From NCBI GenBank assembly GCA_964446585.1, contig CAYUPI010000034.1, positions 1-61,407 on the forward strand: 61,407 nt of DNA, in the 5' to 3' direction. This document shows positions 51,024 through 60,060 of this stretch, one piece after another. The translations under genes were made by a program, and so were the position numbers. Source of the DNA: CAYUPI01 sp964446585 (GTDB lineage: Bacteria; Verrucomicrobiota; Verrucomicrobiia; Limisphaerales; UBA8199). The first letter of the stretch is position 1. The number at the start of each line of letters is the position of its first letter. The notes below the pieces were generated by a model that worked only from the letters and a program-made list of their open reading frames with translations, made no database searches and was not told where the DNA came from.

Positions 51024-51449
51024 CTACCTTTTCCGGCGCATACCGGGCAGCATCTCAAATCCCATCTGCGCAAAATGTTCGTCGGTCGTGAGCGCCTGCC
51101 TCAGCCTAAGTTCTTTCATCACCACGAAACTGGTGCAGTGGGTAAACGAGTAACTTTTGTCCCGGAACCGGAAAAAGATCTCTCGGGCTTTCTCCGCCCG
51201 CTCGATCCCGATCCATTCCCATCGAAGGCGCCCGCTGCCTTCGATTTGCTTCCACCAAAGGTCGGCAGCCCTCAATCCCAGGCGAGCGCGAAGTAACGTC
51301 AAAGTTTCATCAACGATGTAATCGGTTGTCACAAGCGCCCCCGCGCTCTCCAGCCAAAGATCACGAGCCGCCACGGCTTGCTGGTGCGCCGGGTCTCCTT
51401 CGTCCGCGCAGGCCATCCAACCCGCCGTGTCGGCGAACAGCCCCTTCAT
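51024..51449 (-). CDS. VapC-like PIN-domain toxin, one acidic residue replaced
   Basis: 141 residues with the PIN fold: Asp7 (L-F-A-D-T-A-G-W), D-E-T-L-T-L-L, S-F-T-H-C-T-S-F-V-V and T-T-D-E-H-F. In VapC toxins the third motif normally reads S-F-T-D-C; here it is His104 (codon CAC). The other acidic residues are present. The protein may be a weak or inactive RNase. It overlaps its antitoxin by four bases (ATGA). VapC toxins usually cut tRNA or rRNA. Confidence 0.85.
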   Translation of the reverse strand: MKGLFADTAGWMACADEGDPAHQQAVAARDLWLESAGALVTTDYIVDETLTLLRARLGLRAADLWWKQIEGSGRLRWEWIGIERAEKAREIFFRFRDKSYSFTHCTSFVVMKELRLRQALTTDEHFAQMGFEMLPGMRRKR

Positions 51450-51694
51450 CGGGGGTACAAAATGGCGTCATGCTCCGCTGCCGAGCGGCCATCGGACGCC
51501 CGACCAACTGCGTTGGCGCGATATAGGGTCTCGCTCCGCAGGTCGCTCGCCTCGGCGGCTGCCTCGTGCATGGGCACAATGCGGAAGGCCGGCCGGCTCC
51601 GGTACAACACAGTGAATCGGGCACCCTTGCGCACGCGCTCCACAACTTTCGGCAGCCGAGCCCGCAATTCCTTGGCATTAATGGTCGAATTCAT
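51446..51694 (-). CDS. Phd/YefM-family antitoxin
   Basis: 82 residues from ATG 51694 (MNSTINAKELRARLP). The N-terminal DNA-binding pattern I-N-A-K-E-L-R-A-R-L-P-K-V-V-E-R-V is that of Phd-type antitoxins; the C-terminal part should wrap the toxin. It is the first gene of the pair, with the toxin overlapping. Such antitoxins repress their own promoter. Confidence 0.85.
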   Translation of the reverse strand: MNSTINAKELRARLPKVVERVRKGARFTVLYRSRPAFRIVPMHEAAAEASDLRSETLYRANAVGRASDGRSAAEHDAILYPR

Positions 51695-51772
51695 ACGGCA
51701 CAAAGTTCATCTCAAGTTTAACTTGTGGACTCAAAGTGTCAAGGCCGATCCCCGCCACAACTAAGCTCTTGC

Positions 51773-52342
51773 CTATTCGGTCACGGTTTCAGGAAGGAGA
51801 CTCGAGGCCTGAAAAATCGGAGCCGGCGGCGGGTTTCTGCTGGCCTGGCGGTTCAAAAGTTCGTCGAACTGATCGAGGGATTGATTGGCTACCATCTCGT
51901 AGTTCGAAAGAGTCGGCAGCGGATCGGCTTTGCGAACCACGGCCGGGGGAACAGATTGGGCATCGGTGATTGCCGACGGAGCAACTGCCGGTGGGTGCAG
52001 GAAGATGGCCAAGGCCAAGATCATCAATACTGCCGCAACAGCAGCCGGCAGAGCTAACCGCCAATTCGTGACCCATTGGGCAACAGGAACTGGCCAATTC
52101 AGCGAGGTGTCCTCCTCTTTCAGAGCGCTGAGCACACGCCGATGAAAGTATGCCGACGCCTGAATGTTCGCCTCGGGCTCCGGCGCCTGGAGTTTGTGGG
52201 CGACCTCAGAAATTTCCTCGAAATAGCGCCGGCAGCCGGCGCAGGTTTCAATATGCGCGCGGAGCCCCCTTTCCTGCGCGCTTTCCAGCGCGCCGACCGT
52301 CAGCCAGGCAATCAGTTTCCGGTTTTTGCGACATGGTTTCAT
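51773..52342 (-). CDS. Anti-sigma factor (zinc-finger type) for the adjacent ECF sigma
   Basis: 189 residues from ATG 52342, which overlaps the sigma stop (ATGA); a much longer frame upstream is spurious. Zinc motif H-I-E-T-C-A-G-C-R-R near residue 33, a membrane span W-R-L-A-L-P-A-A-V-A-A-V-L-M-I-L-A-L at about residues 95-115, and a Pro-rich periplasmic C-terminus. It should sequester the sigma factor encoded just upstream. Confidence 0.85.
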   Translation of the reverse strand: MKPCRKNRKLIAWLTVGALESAQERGLRAHIETCAGCRRYFEEISEVAHKLQAPEPEANIQASAYFHRRVLSALKEEDTSLNWPVPVAQWVTNWRLALPAAVAAVLMILALAIFLHPPAVAPSAITDAQSVPPAVVRKADPLPTLSNYEMVANQSLDQFDELLNRQASRNPPPAPIFQASSLLPETVTE

Positions 52343-52977
52343 AAATTTCCGCCTTTCGATTTCAATTCCTGACGTTGCTCGCTCATGACATTCATGGCTC
52401 GCAACTTCTCCAGGGCATGGAACAGCCGAGATTTCACAGTGCCGATGGAACAGCCCAGGGCGGCGGCGATCCCCTCGAGCGAATCGTCCACGAAGAAGCG
52501 CAAATAAATCACCTGCTGATGTTTTGCGGGCAAAGCTTCCAGGCAGGTTCGCACCAAGGCGGCTCGCTCGTGAACCTGGGCGACTTCGTCTGGCGCGCCA
52601 CACGGGTCAGCCAACTCAGCGAGCTTGCTTCGAACTTCACTGTCGGCTTGTTGCTCAAACTGGGAAAAGGGAATGGCGCGCTTCGCCCGCAGACGATTGC
52701 GGTAACGATTGAGCAGAATTGCACAGAGCCAGGTGAAGAACTGGCAGCGGCCATTATAGCGACGGAGGCTTTTCCAGGCTTCCCCCAGCGTGTCCTGGGC
52801 CAAATCCTCCGCCACGCTTTCGTTGCCACAAAGCGCTAGCGCCTGACGCAGCAAACGGGTTTCGTAAACGCGGCAGATTTCGCCGAACGCCTCGAGATCA
52901 CCCGCCCGGGCCTGCGCGAGGGAATCGCGCGTCTCTGAGGGAACGATGTCCACGAGCGTTGGGTTGAGGCTCAACAC
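52339..52977 (-). CDS. ECF RNA polymerase sigma factor (second)
   Basis: 212 residues. Region 2: N-E-S-V-A-E-D-L-A-Q-D-T-L-G-E-A-W-K and F-F-T-W-L-C-A-I-L-L-N-R-Y-R-N-R-L-R. Region 4: L-P-A-K-H-Q-Q-V-I-Y-L-R-F-F and G-T-V-K-S-R-L-F-H-A-L-E-K-L. Its last bases overlap the anti-sigma start. The gap to 53167 upstream of it carries no gene. Confidence 0.93.
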   Translation of the reverse strand: MLSLNPTLVDIVPSETRDSLAQARAGDLEAFGEICRVYETRLLRQALALCGNESVAEDLAQDTLGEAWKSLRRYNGRCQFFTWLCAILLNRYRNRLRAKRAIPFSQFEQQADSEVRSKLAELADPCGAPDEVAQVHERAALVRTCLEALPAKHQQVIYLRFFVDDSLEGIAAALGCSIGTVKSRLFHALEKLRAMNVMSEQRQELKSKGGNL

Positions 52978-53166
52978 ATGCTAACTATATTGCGAATAGA
53001 TCGTCAGTCCAATCAAGGACTGCCTTGCGCCCCAGCGAAGGGCGGAGAGCGCCCGTCTCGGGCGCAGCAATTTCCGTACGGGCGAATCGCTCGAAACTTC
53101 CAAGGCGCTAATCTTATCGTCTCTTGCTGTGCCCGGGGACCGGCACACTCCCATTTCGGGGAACGC

Positions 53167-54462
53167 CTACTTGCGTTGGTCGAGGCCATATCGCTTGCGG
53201 AAAGCATCCTCTGCGGACTCCTTCGATAGGGGCGTCCCGATCTGCCGTCCGGATACCCGGAATGGAGGCCCTGCTTTCTCGACGAAAATGAGCGCCCCCG
53301 AGTCATCGCCGTCCACATAATAGGCTGATCTCAGTACGAATCCGCGGTCCATGCCTTCGAAAACAAAGCGCCGAAGGGAGAAAGGACCATTGCCACACGG
53401 GTCTTTCCACTTCAGTAACGCAGTTTCGCCATGCAATTTGTAGCCGATTGCGGCCCGAACCATGCTCATGGTCGCCAGTATCCTGAATTCCCTCGAACGG
53501 GCTCTTAGCAAGCTTGGAACGCTCGCGGAAACAAATGGATTGGACGAATCCTGGAACTCGGCACTAAAGGTCTTCAATTGATTTTCATACTCCGCATAGG
53601 GAAGGGTCAGGAGCGTGGAGAATTTTTGGTAAACTCGCTCGCGATCCTCCAGCAGTTTGAGCATTCCGTCGCTCGTTCCTCCCGCAGCTATTGTCAAGTG
53701 CCCCCAAAAATCAGTTTCCGCCAGCGCAACGTGGGGATCTTTTGGAGTCATGAATTCATGAATCCCTTCCATCACTCTCGCATCATCCCCAGGATTCTGC
53801 CGCTGCAGATCTTGGATCTTGCGCACCGTCCAATCACGGAGGAGGGATTTCTCCGAGACGATGGAGGCAGCAACTGTGCCGCGAGCCGGAGCAGCCTCAA
53901 AACCATCGGCCAACCGCTGCAATGTGTCGGGGGTAAATTGCCAGAAGTTCTCCGCCACTGCGCTACAGACAAGGGCTTCAATGGCCAGTTGGACCAGCAC
54001 GGAAATCGTCGTGCCGTCACGGGAGATATTTTTTCCCAGCACAAATGCCGCCACCAGATCGTCGCAGGCATCGGTTGTGCGCCCCTGCTGGAATGCCCAA
54101 ATGGCACGAAAACGTGCAGTCTGCACTACAGCCTTGGCGCGGGCGAGATGGGGCAGAAACGTGGAAGGGCCTGCGCTCCGGTCAATGCCCCAATCACACG
54201 GCGCCGTCGAGCGGGCTGCACTTCGCACCAAGGTGAACTGGCCATCGTATTTGGCCATGAGTTCACCGAACTTTTCAGGAAGAATCTCGCCCGGTGTTCC
54301 ATGCGCCCAGAGGAAATCGCGATCGGCCGGTTCCAGGTCCGGGGCCAGCAGAAACGCCTGATAATACAACAGCGCTGGATTGATATCTGTGCGGAATTGC
54401 TCACCGCTGGCGCTAAAGATGACGCTGGCCGTGGTCAAACAGGCTATGCAGAGCGATTTCAT
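53167..54462 (-). CDS. Secreted protein of unknown function
   Basis: 431 residues from ATG 54462 (MKSLCIACL), which gives a signal peptide ending S-A-S-G-E; a longer frame to 54555 lacks one. Mostly helical: N-P-A-L-L-Y-Y-Q-A-F-L-L near the mature start, D-D-L-V-A-A-F-V-L-G-K-N-I-S near 150, and a basic K-R-Y-G-L-D-Q-R-K C-terminus. I do not recognise the family. Similar long helical exported proteins occur in Planctomycetes and Verrucomicrobia, often with the Y-Y-Q-A opening. Confidence 0.65.
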   Translation of the reverse strand: MKSLCIACLTTASVIFSASGEQFRTDINPALLYYQAFLLAPDLEPADRDFLWAHGTPGEILPEKFGELMAKYDGQFTLVRSAARSTAPCDWGIDRSAGPSTFLPHLARAKAVVQTARFRAIWAFQQGRTTDACDDLVAAFVLGKNISRDGTTISVLVQLAIEALVCSAVAENFWQFTPDTLQRLADGFEAAPARGTVAASIVSEKSLLRDWTVRKIQDLQRQNPGDDARVMEGIHEFMTPKDPHVALAETDFWGHLTIAAGGTSDGMLKLLEDRERVYQKFSTLLTLPYAEYENQLKTFSAEFQDSSNPFVSASVPSLLRARSREFRILATMSMVRAAIGYKLHGETALLKWKDPCGNGPFSLRRFVFEGMDRGFVLRSAYYVDGDDSGALIFVEKAGPPFRVSGRQIGTPLSKESAEDAFRKRYGLDQRK

Positions 54463-54782
54463 AATCTCATGTGATCGGTTCACGAAACTTTGTCCACACG
54501 TTAATACCGCGAGCGTGTCAAAAGGTTCATTTTTCTGATGGAAATCGCGCTTCATTCAGTTCCTGGCTGGAACCGTCGGCTGGAGATGGGGCACCCAAAC
54601 AGACCTGCGGTTTGACCAAGAACCCCGGGATCCGCTGCGGTTTAGGATCGCCTCCGGCTTCTTCAAACATAACCAGTTGTTGACTGGCTATTTAAGCGTA
54701 CTGCCAAGTGGACGCTTCCGGAGCGAGCCCTGGCGGAAGGAGGCGTCCCAGTTGGTCAGGAAAATGCTGCAATTCTGGCAGT
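54463..54782. other. 320-base divergent gap
   Basis: No gene or RNA fold that I can support. It holds a TTGACT at 54680 but no matching -10 hexamer at 16-18 bases. It should contain the promoters of the secreted protein (minus) and the HDOD protein (plus). Confidence 0.45.
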
Positions 54783-56678
54783 ATGACGAGCACCCGAACC
54801 ATTTTACTGGCAGTTCCCGACCCGCAGACGTCAATTGACATTGTCGAGGCTTTGGGCGCCGAGTGGGAAATAACCTCAACCACCAGCGAGGCCGAAGCCC
54901 TGGCACGACTGGAGAATTCCTCATTCGACGCGCTCCTGGCCGATTTCAATCTCGGCTCGCCCGATGCGAGCGAGTTGCTCAATCAGGCTATGGAAAAGTG
55001 CCCGTTGACTATCCGATTCCTTCTCGCCAATGAGGCCGATCTGGCGCTCGTCGCCGCGAAAGTGCTCGTCCCGCATGGCCTCCTGCCTAAACCCATCGAG
55101 CCGGCTTCATTGAAAAGCCGGATCGAGAGTGGGATGGTTCCGCAGGTTTCGAACTCCAGCCCGAACGGGAGCCTGCCCGCCGGCGCCGGGGCCTCGCCGA
55201 CGGCTCCGTCAGTCTATGCCGAGGTTCTCAAGGCCCTGGAGGCTCCGAGCGTTACAAGCGAGGAGGTGGGAAGAATCGTCGCCCGCGACGCGGCGCTCAT
55301 GGCTGAGATATTGAGACTAACCAATTCGTCTTGCGCTGGTGCACGCCGGAACATCACCGACCCGGTGGAGGCTGTCGAATTTCTAGGGTTGGAAACAATG
55401 AAAGCGCTGATGATGGCGCTGCGATATCTGGCCGAGCATGGTCAATTGAAACCGAGCTATTTGTCGCTCGAACAATTATGGCAACACAACATCAACGTGG
55501 CCAGCCTGGCGCGCGACCTGGTACTTTTCGAGCGCATGGATCGACGACTGGCACAGGAGGCGTTCATGGCGGGGCTGGTGCACGACCTCGGCAAGGTGGT
55601 GCTGGTCTTGAACTACGACGATTTGTACGGGCGCGTTCATTCGCTCGCGCGCAAACAGCCCGTTGCGCTCTGGGATATTGAAAAAGAGATGTTTGGCGCC
55701 AACCACGGCGAAATCGGGGGCTGCCTGGTGGGCATGTGGAACCTGCCCGCCTCGGTAGTCGAAGCCGTTGCTTTCCACCACGAGCCGCCCCTGGGCGAAA
55801 ACCAGCAGCTCACTCCTCTCGCTGCTGTCCACATTGCGAACGTCCTCGAGCATGAACTCGGTACGGCTGACGACTTCCGGGTCGCCCCGATTATTCATAC
55901 GCCATTCGTCAATGAACTAGGGCTACTCCACCGACTGCCGGTGTGGCACGCCGCGTTCGCAAACCGCCGAGCTGCAGACGCCGAGCTGGAGTCCGATGTG
56001 GCGAAAAGCAAGGAATCGGCCTCACCAATGCTTTCGAGCACGCCGCCACCGCGCACAGTGGAGCTGGTTCCGGGACCCGCCGACGCAAGCCGGACAGCTA
56101 CGCCCGCGTGCCGAGGGCGGCGAGGCGGAATGCCGGCAGTTCGCGCTGCTGTTCATCGGCAGCGGCACTGGATTTATACGGGTGTCGCCACGGGAGTCCT
56201 GGCGTTGCTGGCTCTCTGGCAAGGGATCCGACCCGAGCTCAGCGAACCGGTCCCTGTTTACGCCCGCTCATCTGACTTCCAGCCGCCTGTGGTCGCCGCT
56301 TCGACGCCGGCACGCGGAACACCCACCACAACCGCGCCGGAAGCAGCACCGGCCGAGCCGGCTTCAGAGGAGACATCGACTGCCTTAAGCGTTCCCCAGC
56401 CAGAGGTTTCCGTCCCTGTCCCGGCGCCAGCTCCGGCGGCCGTGTCCCCGGCTGTTCCGACCAATATCCCGCATCCAGGCATTGCGCTCAAGGAAACCCC
56501 AAAGCCGCAGTTTCGGTTAAGCGCCATTTTTTATACTCCGTCCCGCCCTTGCGCGATATTGAACGGCGCCACGGTTTATGCCGGAGACAGCGTGGACGAC
56601 GCCACGGTGATTAGCATCGTGCGAGACACTGTAACTGTGGAGATCGACGGCAAACGCAAGACATACTCGTTGCGCTAG
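54783..56678 (+). CDS. Receiver-HDOD-transmembrane fusion with GspB-like C-terminus
   Basis: 631 residues from ATG 54783 (MTSTRTILLAVP). Degenerate receiver at 1-120 (D-A-L-L-A-D-F-N-L, then L-L-P-K-P-I). HDOD domain at about 150-385 with I-V-A-R-D-A-A-L-M-A-E-I-L-R-L-T-N-S and G-L-V-H-D-L-G-K-V, H-H-E-P. One membrane span W-I-Y-T-G-V-A-T-G-V-L-A-L-L-A-L. A Pro/Ala-rich periplasmic arm, then F-R-L-S-A-I-F-Y-T-P-S-R-P-C-A-I-L-N-G and G-D-S-V-D-D-A-x-V-x-x-I, as in GspB/PulB. A cytosolic signalling head fused to a secretion-type periplasmic module. Confidence 0.8.
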   Translation: MTSTRTILLAVPDPQTSIDIVEALGAEWEITSTTSEAEALARLENSSFDALLADFNLGSPDASELLNQAMEKCPLTIRFLLANEADLALVAAKVLVPHGLLPKPIEPASLKSRIESGMVPQVSNSSPNGSLPAGAGASPTAPSVYAEVLKALEAPSVTSEEVGRIVARDAALMAEILRLTNSSCAGARRNITDPVEAVEFLGLETMKALMMALRYLAEHGQLKPSYLSLEQLWQHNINVASLARDLVLFERMDRRLAQEAFMAGLVHDLGKVVLVLNYDDLYGRVHSLARKQPVALWDIEKEMFGANHGEIGGCLVGMWNLPASVVEAVAFHHEPPLGENQQLTPLAAVHIANVLEHELGTADDFRVAPIIHTPFVNELGLLHRLPVWHAAFANRRAADAELESDVAKSKESASPMLSSTPPPRTVELVPGPADASRTATPACRGRRGGMPAVRAAVHRQRHWIYTGVATGVLALLALWQGIRPELSEPVPVYARSSDFQPPVVAASTPARGTPTTTAPEAAPAEPASEETSTALSVPQPEVSVPVPAPAPAAVSPAVPTNIPHPGIALKETPKPQFRLSAIFYTPSRPCAILNGATVYAGDSVDDATVISIVRDTVTVEIDGKRKTYSLR

Positions 56679-56741
56679 GGCAGTGACAGTTGTTGTCAGG
56701 GCTGATCGAGTATGGCATCTAAGGCCACCGCCTGTTGGGAC

Positions 56742-59228
56742 TTAGGGCGGTCCAAAGCGAAAGACTCTATAGAAGCGGTACGGCATGGTGGCGCGGGCGG
56801 ACACGGTGGCCGGTGGCCCGACATCCATCCAATTGAGCGTAGGACCATTAGTGGCCTTGAGTTCGCCGGTTGGAGAAGCGAACCAGGAGAAAAGATCCGG
56901 CGAATATTCCACCTGGTACGTGCGGTTCGGAGTGGCGTCCCAGTAAAGGTTAAGAGCGCTCTGGTCGGGCAGGTTCTGAAGCGCGACCGGCACAAAGGGC
57001 AGCGAGACAAAGCCCGCAAGCTGCAAACCGCGCTGGACTTCAGGATTTTTCATGAAAAGCCGCCACACTCGCTGGGTGCGGTAGTTCTCGATCATGATGA
57101 CGATGGGCCCTTGATCGATGCCCAGTTCATCAGGATCGTACCAATTGACACCAAGATTGAAAGCGTCCCTAAAGCCGTAGGCCGTCCAGATATTCGTCCG
57201 CAGTTGGGTATAGATGTAGCGCAACGCCGGCAAACAGTATTCGGGAGCGAAGGGCATCGAGCCGCCGGGGGCAGTCGGGGCGATGGTGCCGTCATCGTTT
57301 TGGGCCGGTGGAGCGCCATGGGCCGCGTAACCCGTGGGGGAGTCACACGCGGTCAATCCCCATAGGTTGCTGGAATACCCGACCTGATGAGACGGGTTGG
57401 CAATGCAGTAGGCGCGCTGGGCGAGGGTCGCCCGGCGTGAGTTTTCGAAATAGGAGCTGCTGCGGTTGGTCATATAACGGTCGGCGTTATGGCGAAAGTC
57501 GATCCAGCAGTGCGAATATTGATGCCCAAATAAGGGAGGAAAATAAACGTAGTTCTGGCCGTATAAGCCAGCCCAGTTGTAGCCGCTGGTCCAGGCGAAC
57601 CAGGCATTGGCAGGCAGGGCATTTGTCCCCGCTCCCAAACCCAAACAGTAAAGAATCATGGCTTCGTTGTAGCCAATCCAGTCACCGAAACTTGAAAACC
57701 CTGAACCGTCCGGGAGCCACCCCATGGCGACAGCAGAGTAGATCCGGGACATCCAGTGCCAATTGATGCGGTTAAAGATGGCGTCTGCGGTGTTGCGGAT
57801 GGCGGTCTCGTTGTTGTTGGTGCCGTCAAAATATTGCTTGGCGTACATGATCCCGGCCACCAGCAGTGCGGTATCAATGGAGGACAACTCGCAATTCCAG
57901 GTGCGGACGGCGCTATTCATGTCCAGAAAGTGGTAGAACCATCCGTTGTAGCCAATCACACCCGACACATTAGTGCCTTGGGGTCCCTGCAGAAAGGTGT
58001 TCAAGGTCGTCAGGACCCGCGCGGCACCATCGGCGCGTGAAATCCAACCATGGTCAATGCCGATGCCGAGTACGGTGAGCCCGAATCCAACGGCCGCGAT
58101 ACTGCAAGGCGAGCCGGCTGGGGTTCGATCGGGCACGAGCCCGTTGGTCGGATTAGACAGGTACCAAAAGTAATCGAAATGAACCTGCTGTATGTACTCG
58201 AGGAATTCGTCATCGCTGGCAAAGAGGTGCGGGACGGCGGCCAAGGTAGCCGAAGGCAGACTTTCCTGAGAACTGGTGGTTACTGCGGTGATCCGGTAGT
58301 AGTTGGTTTGGCCATTAGTAACATTGAGATCGCAGAAACCTAGAGAGGTGAGCAGGTTTGAATTCTGAAGAGTGAATGGACCCCCGCTGCCTGGCGAACG
58401 GTACACCCGATAGCCTGCAAGATTCGGCTCGGTGTTATTGTCCCAGTGCAAAACGATGCTGAGATCTCCGGCCCGGCTCACCAGTCCGGCTGGGGGACAG
58501 ATATTTACCGCGGGATTCGTTTCGTTGCCCGTGATGGTCTGCGCGCACATCACAGTATTTCCACAAACATCCGTGACAGAATAGGTACGCGTGATGAAGA
58601 AACGGTTGGGGCAGGTCTGGTGATTGGTCGCATCGGTAGAGGTAACGAGCAGCGCGCCATCGCAGTTTTCCGAAATCGTCCCGCCCTGCGACAGGAAGCT
58701 CGCGGAATTGGTAGCCGGCGGCGGGACGGCCCAGTCACCATGCACCATTACATCGGGCGGGCAGCTAGCTGCGGGCGCAGTCGTGTCGTTGACGGTGATG
58801 GTCTGGTCGCACACCTGAACGTTGCCGCACAAATCGGCTACCGAATAAGTGCGCGTGATGGCGAATCGGTTGGGGCAAGTCTGGTGGTTTGTTGCGTCGC
58901 TGTGAGAGATGAGCACTTCGGCGGAGCAGTCTCCCGATATAGTCCCTCCTTGGGCAGTGAAACCAGCCGAATCGGTCGCGGCCGGAGGAACGGTAGAAGC
59001 GCATTGGACGGTCACGTTGGTCGGGCAGCTAATTGCGAGGGACACAGGAGGCGGGGCGCCGAGGGCGGCACCTTCAAATTGAGTTTGCCCAACCCAAACC
59101 AGCATCGAGAGAGGAATGCTTACCTCACCAAAAACCATGAAGAAAAAGTTCCGCCAACCGGAAGTCGAAATTTCCGCAACCAGCAATTTGAAGTGCTGAT
59201 AGCGCGGGTCAACGAGTCTTGCTGGCAT
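56742..59228 (-). CDS. Secreted glycoside hydrolase, glucoamylase/GH144-like (PF10091 fold), with HYR and FN3 domains
   Basis: 828 residues from ATG 59228 (GGTGAG upstream); ATG 59138 is an alternative that better exposes a signal peptide. Two HYR-like modules (about 65-230, each with C-P-x-x-V/D-V and T-Y-S-V-x-D-x-C-G-N), one FN3 (about 240-330, G-Y-R-V-Y-R-S), then the catalytic core from F-D-Y-F-W-Y-L-S through S-I-A-A-V-G-F-G-L-T and F-Y-H-F-L-D-M to E-L-S-S-I-D-T-A-L-L. PF10091 includes beta-1,2-glucanases. It ends in Y-R-F-Y-R-V, shared with the protein at 60061. Confidence 0.85.
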   Translation of the reverse strand: MPARLVDPRYQHFKLLVAEISTSGWRNFFFMVFGEVSIPLSMLVWVGQTQFEGAALGAPPPVSLAISCPTNVTVQCASTVPPAATDSAGFTAQGGTISGDCSAEVLISHSDATNHQTCPNRFAITRTYSVADLCGNVQVCDQTITVNDTTAPAASCPPDVMVHGDWAVPPPATNSASFLSQGGTISENCDGALLVTSTDATNHQTCPNRFFITRTYSVTDVCGNTVMCAQTITGNETNPAVNICPPAGLVSRAGDLSIVLHWDNNTEPNLAGYRVYRSPGSGGPFTLQNSNLLTSLGFCDLNVTNGQTNYYRITAVTTSSQESLPSATLAAVPHLFASDDEFLEYIQQVHFDYFWYLSNPTNGLVPDRTPAGSPCSIAAVGFGLTVLGIGIDHGWISRADGAARVLTTLNTFLQGPQGTNVSGVIGYNGWFYHFLDMNSAVRTWNCELSSIDTALLVAGIMYAKQYFDGTNNNETAIRNTADAIFNRINWHWMSRIYSAVAMGWLPDGSGFSSFGDWIGYNEAMILYCLGLGAGTNALPANAWFAWTSGYNWAGLYGQNYVYFPPLFGHQYSHCWIDFRHNADRYMTNRSSSYFENSRRATLAQRAYCIANPSHQVGYSSNLWGLTACDSPTGYAAHGAPPAQNDDGTIAPTAPGGSMPFAPEYCLPALRYIYTQLRTNIWTAYGFRDAFNLGVNWYDPDELGIDQGPIVIMIENYRTQRVWRLFMKNPEVQRGLQLAGFVSLPFVPVALQNLPDQSALNLYWDATPNRTYQVEYSPDLFSWFASPTGELKATNGPTLNWMDVGPPATVSARATMPYRFYRVFRFGPP

Positions 59229-59439
59229 AGAAGCTCACCGAACCCGGGCTGGGACAACTGAATGGGCGCCTCGATGAAGGCTCTGCTCAGGCGTTGGCTG
59301 GGTGCTCACTGGTTCAGTCGCTCAAGTTCTCGGGCTAACAGTAGCCGGCTTGCCGCTACGTGCATGTCGCCTAAGTACGCGACAAGAGCCCTGGAAAATT
59401 CGGCGCTGAGGCGTTGCGGACTTCTGGCTTTGTGTGCAT

Positions 59440-59868
59440 ATGAGTGGCGTGAAAAGCCTGACTGAACATCTTTGGTTTGAAGTGCCGAACCGGCGCGGGT
59501 TCGTGAATATCACGCGAACGGTCGAGGAGTTGGTGCGCAAAAGCAGCGTGCAGGAGGGGATCTGTCTCGTGAATGCGATGCATATTACGGCCTCGGTCTT
59601 CATCAATGACGCAGAAGATGGGCTGCTGCACGACTACGATGTCTGGCTCGAGAAACTTGCCCCGCACGCGCCCACATCACAGTACCAGCACAATCGCACC
59701 GGCGAAGACAATGCCGACGCGCACATGAAACGGCAGGTGATGGGCCGCGAAGTCGTCGTCGCGATCACCAAGGGCAAACTCGATTTTGGCCCCTGGGAGC
59801 AGATTTTCTATGGTGAATTTGACGGTCGGCGACGGAAACGAGCGCTGGTGAAGATCATTGGCGACTGA
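59440..59868 (+). CDS. YjbQ/UPF0047 family protein
   Basis: 142 residues from ATG 59440 (a GTG two codons earlier is also open). Conserved: N-I-T-R-T-V-E-E-L-V, N-A-M-H-I-T-A-S-V-F-I-N-D-A-E, the Y-Q-H-N-R-T-G-E-D-N-A-D-A-H motif and a C-terminal G-P-W-E-Q-I-F-Y-G-E-F-D-G-R-R. The family was annotated as a secondary thiamine-phosphate synthase; the physiological role is unclear. Stand-alone gene. Confidence 0.9.
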   Translation: MSGVKSLTEHLWFEVPNRRGFVNITRTVEELVRKSSVQEGICLVNAMHITASVFINDAEDGLLHDYDVWLEKLAPHAPTSQYQHNRTGEDNADAHMKRQVMGREVVVAITKGKLDFGPWEQIFYGEFDGRRRKRALVKIIGD

Positions 59869-60060
59869 CCTGAGGTTTTGCTGATGGCAATCGCTGGATC
59901 TGATGAACGGCTGACCTGGGCGACCGCCCGAGCGGGTGAACACAAAGACCCTATATGGTCGAGAGAGCGGGCGAGATGGCACCACCCAGCGCCGCCCCAT
60001 GTGAACCTTTGAGGTTAAATGGTCTCACTCTAGGCTCGCATCCAGTACCGGACAACAAAA

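Noticed and set aside
54680..54708. TTGACT as a promoter -35 for the HDOD gene
   Set aside because: No acceptable -10 hexamer at the right spacing.
55940..55960. TGGCAC-N5-TTCGC as a sigma-54 site
   Set aside because: Lies inside the HDOD coding region and its -12 element is imperfect; no gene start follows.
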